A stretch of DNA of 64,000 bases from Aurantiacibacter luteus (lineage in GTDB: Bacteria; Pseudomonadota; Alphaproteobacteria; Sphingomonadales; Sphingomonadaceae). The notes below the pieces were generated by a model. That model saw only the letters and a list, made by a program, of their open reading frames with translations, did not search any database and had not been told where the DNA came from. A program made the translations under genes and the position numbers. Below are positions 58,524-64,000 of this stretch, piece by piece. The first letter of the stretch is position 1. Every line of letters starts with the position of its first letter. Location of the stretch: NCBI RefSeq assembly GCF_001010945.1, contig NZ_LBHB01000003.1:1-64000 (forward strand), read 5' to 3'.

Positions 58524-59206
58524 CGAGCCGCGTCTCCGATCTCGCGCGGGCGGTGGAGGCCTGCCTTTTCGCCGCCGAGGAGCCGATGACGCGCGAGCAG
58601 ATATCCGCGCATCTCGGCGATGCCGACGTTGCCGAGGCGCTGGCCGAGCTGCGCGCCGCCTATGCCGGGCGCGGCATCGAACTGATCGAGCACGGCAAGC
58701 GCTGGCATTTCCGCACCGCGCCCGATCTCGCCCACCTGCTGCGGCGCGAGAAGGAACAGGCCCGCCGCCTGTCGCGCGCGGCGACGGAAGTGCTCGCGAT
58801 CATCGCCTATCACGAACCCGTCAGCCGCGCCGAGATCGAGGCGATCCGCGGCGTGCAGACCAGCGCGGGCACGCTCGACGTGCTGATGGAGGCGGGCTGG
58901 GTGCGCGCCGCGGGCCGCCGCGAGGTGCCCGGCCGCCCCGTGATCTACGCCACCACGCCCGATTTCCTCGTCCACTTCGGCCTCGAATCGCGCAAGGACC
59001 TGCCGGGGCTCGACGAACTCAAGGCCGCCGGCCTGCTCGATCCCGTCGACGATGCCTACGACGAGATGGTGGCGCAAAAGGAAGATCAGCTCGCCGCCGC
59101 CGCCGCTGCCGAGGCCGATGCAGCGGCGGACGTAGCCGAGGCGGAGGAACGACTGTATGAGTCCGCTGGCGTACAAGCGCTGGAAAATCCCGACAACAGC
59201 GCCTAG
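58520..59206 (+). CDS. scpB: segregation and condensation protein B
   Basis: The 228-residue ScpB consists of two winged-helix domains; EACLFAAEEPMTREQISAHL and ATEVLAIIAYHEPVSRAEIE are family landmarks, as is VIYATTPDFLVHFGL. The C-terminal 45 residues are Ala/Glu-rich. TTG 58520 was chosen because it overlaps the scpA stop and no better start exists near the conserved N-terminus. Confidence 0.92.
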   Translation: MTSRVSDLARAVEACLFAAEEPMTREQISAHLGDADVAEALAELRAAYAGRGIELIEHGKRWHFRTAPDLAHLLRREKEQARRLSRAATEVLAIIAYHEPVSRAEIEAIRGVQTSAGTLDVLMEAGWVRAAGRREVPGRPVIYATTPDFLVHFGLESRKDLPGLDELKAAGLLDPVDDAYDEMVAQKEDQLAAAAAAEADAAADVAEAEERLYESAGVQALENPDNSA

Positions 59207-59239
59207 ATCGGTCCATCAAGGCAATTCGAGGAACATCCC

Positions 59240-59497
59240 ATGCAGCCCGGTATCTGGCAGATCCTGATCGTCGCCATCGTCGTCCTCGTCCTGTTCGGGC
59301 GCGGGCGCATCTCCGAGATGATGGGAGACTTCGGCAAGGGCATCAGCAGCTTCAAGCAGGGCATGAACGAGGAGACGCGCAAGCCCTCCGAGAGCAGCGC
59401 CCGGATCGAGCCGCCGGCCTCGGCGCCAGCCTCGTCGGCTGCGCCCGCCTCGACCGAAAGCGGCGAAGTCTCGCCGGTCGACCGTACCGCCAATTGA
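59240..59497 (+). CDS. tatA: Sec-independent translocase TatA
   Basis: The 85-residue protein has one N-terminal helix ([17 protein letters not shown]), the [21 protein letters not shown] amphipathic region and a disordered tail. TatA oligomers form the pore for folded proteins with twin-arginine signals. tatA, tatB and tatC are consecutive. Confidence 0.96.
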   Translation: MQPGIWQILIVAIVVLVLFGRGRISEMMGDFGKGISSFKQGMNEETRKPSESSARIEPPASAPASSAAPASTESGEVSPVDRTAN

Positions 59498-59518
59498 TCC
59501 CGCCTCGGGGGCCCAGCA

Positions 59519-59983
59519 ATGTTCGACATCGGCTGGACCGAGATCCTCCTCGTGGCGGTGGTCGCGGTCCTGGTGATCGGGCCCAAGGACATGCCGCTGG
59601 CGCTGCGGACCGCGGGCCGCTGGATCGGCAAGATGCGCAAGCTCTCCGGTCACTTCCGCTCCGGTCTCGACGCGATGGTGCGCGAGGCCGAGCTGGAGGA
59701 CATGGAGAAGAAGTGGAAGGCGCAGAACGAGAAGATCATGCGCGAACATCCCGATGGCGCCCCTGCCGAAGCCGCGGCCATGGAGCCGACCGGCGCCTAT
59801 CCTCCCGCACGCGCCGCCGCGCTGCAGGAGATGAGCGAGCGCGACGCGGAGATTATCGCGGCAAAGAAGGCGGCTGCCGCCGAGGATGAGGCGCGGATGG
59901 CGGCCATGGTTGAGGCGCCGGGCCTGTCGCCAGCCAATTCGACCGCCACACCGCCTGCCGAGGCATCGGACAAGCCCGACTGA
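59519..59983 (+). CDS. tatB: Sec-independent translocase TatB
   Basis: The 154-residue protein begins MFDIGWTEILLVAVVAVLVI, with the conserved GPKDMPLALRTAGRWI segment after the helix and a long charged amphipathic helix. TatB with TatC forms the signal-binding receptor. Its stop overlaps the tatC start by one base (TGATG). Confidence 0.96.
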   Translation: MFDIGWTEILLVAVVAVLVIGPKDMPLALRTAGRWIGKMRKLSGHFRSGLDAMVREAELEDMEKKWKAQNEKIMREHPDGAPAEAAAMEPTGAYPPARAAALQEMSERDAEIIAAKKAAAAEDEARMAAMVEAPGLSPANSTATPPAEASDKPD

Positions 59984-60816
59984 TGGCGTTCAAGATTTCC
60001 GACCTCGACGACACACAGTCGCCGCTGCTCGATCACCTGATCGAGCTGCGCGGAAGGCTGGTGAAGGCCGTGCTCGCCTTCCTCGTCGCCTTCGCCATCT
60101 GCTTCTATTTTGCCGACATCATCTTCGGCTGGCTGGTGCGCCCGCTGACGCAGGCGTTTCCTGCGGGACAGGGCCAGCTGATCTACACGCGGCTTTACGA
60201 GGCGTTTTTCGTCGAGGTGAAGGTGGCACTGTTCGCGGCCTTCTTCCTCGCCTTTCCGATCATCGCCAACCAGCTTTGGGCCTTCGTCGCGCCGGGCCTC
60301 TATGCCAAGGAAAAGCGCGCCTTCCTGCCATTCCTGATCGCGACGCCGGTGCTGTTTACGATGGGCGGGGCGCTGGCCTATTTCGTGGTCATGCCGCTGG
60401 CCTTTACCTGGTTCCTCGGCTTCCAGGGCGAGGCGGGCGGGTTGCAGGCGCAGGCGCTGCCGGCGATGGGCGATTACCTCGACCTGGTGATGCGCTTCAT
60501 TCTCGCCTTCGGGGTGAGTTTCCTGCTCCCTGTGCTGCTGTTGCTGCTCAACCGCGCGGGGCTGGTCAGCCGGGAGCAGCTCGTGTCCGCGCGGCGCTAT
60601 GTCATCGTAGCGATCTTCGCCGTGGCGGCCGTCATCACCCCGCCAGACGTCATCTCCCAGATCATGCTCGCAGTGCCGCTGCTCGTCCTGTTCGAGGGAT
60701 CGCTGCTGCTGATGAAACGCGAGGAAAAGCGCGCGGCGGACGGACGCGCGGAGCAAGAGAACGGGACTGGCGGTGAAACGTCGGCCGTCGTTTCCGCGTC
60801 GGAACCGACCGAATAA
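59983..60816 (+). CDS. tatC: Sec-independent translocase TatC
   Basis: The 277-residue protein has six membrane helices and the family motifs LLDHLIELRGRLVKAV near residue 12, the FAAFFLAFPIIANQLWAFVAPGLY region and ITPPDVISQIMLAVPLL near residue 220. It binds twin-arginine signal peptides. The C-terminal 35 residues are polar. A nested hairpin lies just after the gene. Confidence 0.97.
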   Translation: MAFKISDLDDTQSPLLDHLIELRGRLVKAVLAFLVAFAICFYFADIIFGWLVRPLTQAFPAGQGQLIYTRLYEAFFVEVKVALFAAFFLAFPIIANQLWAFVAPGLYAKEKRAFLPFLIATPVLFTMGGALAYFVVMPLAFTWFLGFQGEAGGLQAQALPAMGDYLDLVMRFILAFGVSFLLPVLLLLLNRAGLVSREQLVSARRYVIVAIFAVAAVITPPDVISQIMLAVPLLVLFEGSLLLMKREEKRAADGRAEQENGTGGETSAVVSASEPTE

Positions 60817-60828
60817 CTTCGAAGCCCC

Positions 60829-60888
60829 GCGACAAGCCAAAAAAAAACGGGGACCCGAAGGACCCCGTTTTCAAATTCGGCTTGTCGC
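60829..60888. terminator. nested hairpin between tatC and the convergent small gene
   Basis: An outer pair, GCGACAAGCC (60829-60838) with GGCTTGTCGC (60879-60888), encloses an inner stem ACGGGG/CCCCGT flanked by an A-run on the left and a T-run on the right (about 60840-60872). This fits a bidirectional intrinsic terminator for tatC and for the minus-strand gene ending at 60896. Confidence 0.85.
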
Positions 60889-60895
60889 CAACCTG

Positions 60896-61135
60896 TTACG
60901 GGCTGGTCGGCAGATCCTCATTGTCGTCACCGCCGACAGCGATGATGATACCGGCGATGATCGCGGCCAGCGCAAGCAGGCCGATGAGCACACCGCCGCC
61001 ATTGCCGCCACGCATCTGCTCGGCATTCTGTTCGACCTGGGCCGGAGCGCGCGTAGCGTCGACCGATTGCGCCAGGACGGGCGTCGCCACCAGCGCGCTG
61101 GCTGCGGCAAGCGCGGTCATCGTCTTCTTCATCAT
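60896..61135 (-). CDS. small secreted/membrane protein, function unknown
   Basis: The 79-residue product starts with a signal peptide (MMKKTMTALAAASALVATPV, cut near LAQS). A short polar segment is followed by one hydrophobic helix (GVLIGLLALAAIIAGIIIAV) and an acidic tail. ATG 61135 is the first of two adjacent ATGs. It is a small single-helix envelope protein of a type frequent in this group; no function can be given. Confidence 0.75.
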   Translation of the reverse strand: MMKKTMTALAAASALVATPVLAQSVDATRAPAQVEQNAEQMRGGNGGGVLIGLLALAAIIAGIIIAVGGDDNEDLPTSP

Positions 61136-61211
61136 CTGCACCTTCCCATTTGAATCGTAATCGTCGGTTAGCCCTATCGCAGGCCAATGACAATTGCGAA
61201 CTAAAAATTCG

Positions 61212-62903
61212 TTAGCGACCGACAGGTCTATCCACCAGTGGACTGGCGATTTCAGAGTCATAGACCCTTTGACCGGCAATCCAAGTCTCCAGAACACGGA
61301 TCTGGCGCAGTTGTTCCGGGCTGCCGTTCAGCGGGTCGGCGGAAAGCAGCACGAAGTCCGCGCGCTCACCCGGGACAAGGCGACCGAAGCGCCCGTCCGC
61401 GAAGCCCGCCCATGCGGCACCGGCGGTATAGGCGGCCAGCGCCTGTTCGCGGGTGACGGTCTGTTCCGGGTGCCAGCCGCCGAAGGGCTCGCCCGCGGCA
61501 TCGGTACGGCTGATCGCGGCTGCGAGCCCGGCGAGCGGATCGACAGGCTCTACCGGCGAATCGGTGCCGAAGGCGAGATGCGCGCCGTTCTGCAGCATGG
61601 TGCGCCAGGCATAGGCGCCCGCCAGGCGCTCCTCGCCCAGCCGCGCCTCGGCCATCGTGCGGTCGGAGGTCTGGTGGACGGGCTGCATCGAGGCGACGAT
61701 GTCGTGGCGGCCGAACCGCGGCAGGTCCGCCGGATCGACGACCTGCGCGTGCTCGATGCGCCAGCGCCGGTCGCCGCCGTAGTCGCCCGACAGCTCCTCG
61801 ATGGCGTCGAGCGCCTCGGCATTGGCGGCATCGCCGATGGCGTGGATGGCGACCTGGAAATCGTCGAGCGCAGCGCGGCTGATGAGGTTGCGCAGTTGCG
61901 TGCCGTTCATCAGCGCGAGGCCGCGATTGCCGCGCGCGTCGGCATAGTCGGCCTTCAGCAGCGCCCCGCGCGAGCCGAGCGCGCCGTCGAGATAGAGTTT
62001 GACCCCGTTCAGTCGCAGCCGGTCGTCGTAGAGCCACTGGGTCGGCCCCGGCCCGCCGATGGTGAGCATCGAGGGCACCGAATCGGCGTAGGACATGATC
62101 CGCATCCTGAGCCACCCGGCATCGCCCGCGCGGCGGAAGCTCATCCAGTCGTCGATGGTGGTGCCCATGTCGGCCACCGCGGTCACGCCGTTTTCCAGCA
62201 GGATGGCCTGAGCGTTGTAGAGCGCGAGGTCGCGGTCTTCGGGCAGCGGCGGCGGCACGGCATCGGCGACGAGGCTCATCGCCCCGTCGACCAGCACGCC
62301 CGCGGGCGCGCGGCCCCCGGCACGGCGTTCGATGCGGCCGCCTGCCGGGTCGGGCGTGGCGGCGACGACATTTCCCGCCGTAAGAGCGAGCGAGTTGGCC
62401 CAGCCCGCGTGGCCGTCCACCCGTTCCAGCCAGACCGGCCGGTCGGAGACGACGGCGTCGAGCTCGGCGGCGGTGGGGAAGCGGTCGAGACCCCAGCGCT
62501 CCTGGTTCCAGCCGCGCCCGATGATCCAAGGCCGCTCCGGGTTGGCGGCGGCATAGGTGGCGATGCGCACCAGCGCGTCTTCGAGAGTGTTGGTCTCGGA
62601 CAGGTCGAGCGTCAGCGTGCCGAGGCCGAGGCCCATGACGTGCATGTGCGCGTCGATGAAGCCCGGCACCATGACGCGGCCCTCGCCATCGACGCGGTAG
62701 TCGATCTCGCGCGTGGGCCGGTCGCCACGGTCAAGCAGTTCCGAGATGCGCCCCTGCTCGTCCACCACAAGCCCGGCAAAGCGGTCGACGCGGCCCTCGG
62801 CGTCTATGGAGATGCCCTCGACGTTGTCGATCCAGGTATCGGCCAGCGCGGCACCGGGGAGGGCGAGCAGCGCTGCGGCGCCGGCGAACAGGGCGAATTT
62901 CAC
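61212..62903 (-). CDS. amidohydrolase family protein (YtcJ-like)
   Basis: The 563-residue metal-dependent hydrolase starts with a signal peptide (residues about 1-21, LPGAALADT). The metal-binding FIDAHMHVMG is near residue 80, IHAIGDAANAEALDAI and IEHAQVVDPADLPRF supply further ligands, and AFGTDSPVEP carries the late Asp. It matches YtcJ/AepA-type amidohydrolases. GTG 62903 overlaps the stop of the preceding dehydrogenase gene by 4 bp. Substrate unknown. Confidence 0.9.
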   Translation of the reverse strand: MKFALFAGAAALLALPGAALADTWIDNVEGISIDAEGRVDRFAGLVVDEQGRISELLDRGDRPTREIDYRVDGEGRVMVPGFIDAHMHVMGLGLGTLTLDLSETNTLEDALVRIATYAAANPERPWIIGRGWNQERWGLDRFPTAAELDAVVSDRPVWLERVDGHAGWANSLALTAGNVVAATPDPAGGRIERRAGGRAPAGVLVDGAMSLVADAVPPPLPEDRDLALYNAQAILLENGVTAVADMGTTIDDWMSFRRAGDAGWLRMRIMSYADSVPSMLTIGGPGPTQWLYDDRLRLNGVKLYLDGALGSRGALLKADYADARGNRGLALMNGTQLRNLISRAALDDFQVAIHAIGDAANAEALDAIEELSGDYGGDRRWRIEHAQVVDPADLPRFGRHDIVASMQPVHQTSDRTMAEARLGEERLAGAYAWRTMLQNGAHLAFGTDSPVEPVDPLAGLAAAISRTDAAGEPFGGWHPEQTVTREQALAAYTAGAAWAGFADGRFGRLVPGERADFVLLSADPLNGSPEQLRQIRVLETWIAGQRVYDSEIASPLVDRPVGR

Positions 62904-63793
62904 TGCGATTTTCCTTCCGGGAGATGTCGGATCAGCGCGCTGGTATCCTGCCGCGCTCCGCCCATGGCCTGCACCTGGGCATAGAACTGGTCGACGAGCG
63001 CCGCGGTCGGCAGCGAGAGGCCGAGGTCGCGCCCCTCGGCGAGCGCGATGGCGAGGTCCTTGCGCATCCAGTCGATGGCGAAGCCGAAATCGAATTCGCC
63101 CCTCACCATCGTCTGCCACCGGTTCTCCATCTGCCAGCTCTGCGCCGCGCCGCCCGAGATCGCCTCGAGCACCTTGTCGGTATCGACGCCGCTCGCCTGC
63201 GCCAGCCGCACGCCTTCCGAAAGCCCTGCAAGCACGCCCGCGATGCACAGCTGGTTAACCGCCTTGCAGGTCTGCCCCGCGCCCGCCTCGCCGATGTGCA
63301 CGATCCGCGCGGCGTAGGCCTGCAGGATCGGGGTCGCGGTCTCCATCGCCTGCTTGGAGCCGCCGCACATGATGGCGAGCTTGCCATTTTCCGCGCCCGC
63401 CTGCCCGCCGCTGACCGGGGCATCGACGAAATCGACATTCTGCTGGATCGCGGCATCGTGCAATTCGCGGGCGAGGGCGGGGGAGACGGTGGTGTGGTCG
63501 ATGAACAGCGCGGGATCGCCCATCGCCATCAGCGCGCCGTTCTCGCCCAGCATGACCTCCGCCACATCGTCGTCGTTGCCGAGACAGGCCATCACCACGT
63601 CGCATCCGGCGACCGCCTTTCGCACAGTGGGGGCGATGGCGACGTCCAATCCCTCGTCCGCCAGCCTGGCCTGCCAGGCTTCGGCCCGGCAGGCGGTGCG
63701 GTTGTAACCGGTGACTTCGTGACCCGCTCTGGCGAGGTGGCCGGCCATCGGCGCACCCATTACGCCCAAGCCAAGAAATGCGATCTTGCTCAT
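62900..63793 (-). CDS. 3-hydroxyisobutyrate dehydrogenase family oxidoreductase
   Basis: The 297-residue beta-hydroxyacid dehydrogenase has the Rossmann motif FLGLGVMGAPMAGHL at the N-terminus, the substrate-binding FVDAPVSGGQAGAENGKL near residue 117 and the catalytic Lys in GAGQTCKAVNQLC near residue 170. It could act on 3-hydroxyisobutyrate or a related acid such as tartronate semialdehyde. ATG 63793 is the family start. The downstream amidohydrolase overlaps its stop. Confidence 0.92.
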   Translation of the reverse strand: MSKIAFLGLGVMGAPMAGHLARAGHEVTGYNRTACRAEAWQARLADEGLDVAIAPTVRKAVAGCDVVMACLGNDDDVAEVMLGENGALMAMGDPALFIDHTTVSPALARELHDAAIQQNVDFVDAPVSGGQAGAENGKLAIMCGGSKQAMETATPILQAYAARIVHIGEAGAGQTCKAVNQLCIAGVLAGLSEGVRLAQASGVDTDKVLEAISGGAAQSWQMENRWQTMVRGEFDFGFAIDWMRKDLAIALAEGRDLGLSLPTAALVDQFYAQVQAMGGARQDTSALIRHLPEGKSQ

Positions 63794-63896
63794 AGGGCGG
63801 GTCGATGCCGACAAAGCGCGCCAAAGGCAATCTTTGCCGCGGCGTAGGCAATGGCTATTCCTATGCCCGGCCCCCCGCGCTAGGCCCCCGGGCGTT

Positions 63897-64000
63897 ATGG
63901 ACCAACCGACCAGCCTCGCCCCGCAGCTCGATCTCGCCACCATCCGCGCGGCGGCGGACCGCATTGCCGGCGCCGTTGTCCGCACGCCGACCATGCATTC
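63897..64000 (+). CDS. threonine dehydratase-like protein, 5' end only
   Basis: Only the first 34 codons are in the window. They read MDQPTSLAPQLDLATIRAAA followed by DRIAGAVVRTPTMHS, which matches the N-terminus of PLP-dependent threonine/serine dehydratases (IAxxRIxxxVxxTP pattern). The catalytic Lys region is outside the window, so the assignment is provisional. It is divergent from the dehydrogenase gene, with 103 bp between the starts. Confidence 0.6.
   Translation, partial: MDQPTSLAPQLDLATIRAAADRIAGAVVRTPTMH

Overview
The window is high-GC, densely packed bacterial chromosome. The gene content points to an alphaproteobacterium of the order Sphingomonadales, most likely Erythrobacteraceae. 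The indicators are the argS-SPOR-nagZ-scpA-scpB-tatABC order, the ispH-thrB-rnhA block, TIGR02186, an ATP12 chaperone gene, a Caulobacter-type Cpa/Tad cluster and a large sphingomonad-style TonB-dependent receptor. All family names come from reading the translations and remembered family signatures; no search was run.

Layout. 1-3693: the 3' end of an NfrB-like inner-membrane glycosyltransferase with an NfrA-like outer-membrane partner, then a TauE/SafE exporter with its usual TIGR02186 companion. 3782-5473: a HerA-type ATPase. 5645-6547: a wrecked SOUL heme-binding gene, split by about 648 bp of lower-GC DNA that carries a promoter, a ribosome site and a 42-residue orphan peptide gene. 6548-11572 (minus): MATE exporter, queE and valS. 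11659-15262: an Mla/MCE lipid transport operon whose permease carries its own STAS domain. 15259-18457 (minus): ATP12 chaperone, a small membrane protein, a HAD phosphatase, an RluA pseudouridine synthase and CrcB. 18667-26103: rpsU, an FKBP isomerase, a DUF4153 protein, then gatC-gatA, a sulfotransferase-like gene, gatB and trmL. 26111-31490 (minus): a small hypothetical protein, a double M16 protease and a penicillin acylase family protein. 31624-34209: clpB behind a heat-shock-like promoter. 34425-38030: the TonB-dependent receptor. 38208-40453: SDR, mtnP and a MarR regulator. 40547-41224: two small envelope-type proteins. 41333-48776 (minus): a Tad/Cpa pilus cluster (cpaA-B-C-D-E, tadB, tadC) that has no cpaF ATPase and no flp pilin. 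48855-50932: an alpha/beta hydrolase and an FAD oxidoreductase. 50929-53312 (minus): rnhA, thrB, ispH. 53389-60816: a lipoprotein, argS, SPOR, nagZ, scpAB, tatABC. 60896-63793 (minus): a small membrane protein, an amidohydrolase and a 3-hydroxyisobutyrate dehydrogenase family protein. From 63897 the start of a threonine dehydratase-like gene runs off the edge.

Most of the window is core housekeeping, with many 1-8 bp start/stop overlaps that suggest translational coupling. The accessory signal is concentrated in 5645-6547. The interrupted SOUL gene, an exact 7-bp direct repeat at the two break points and the self-contained small-peptide unit between them are the best candidates for something undescribed. 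Secondary points are the Tad cluster without its motor gene, the NfrA/NfrB-like pair lacking the C-terminal regulatory domain, and the sulfotransferase-like gene inside the gatCAB locus. I saw no tRNA, rRNA, CRISPR array, prophage or recognisable insertion sequence.
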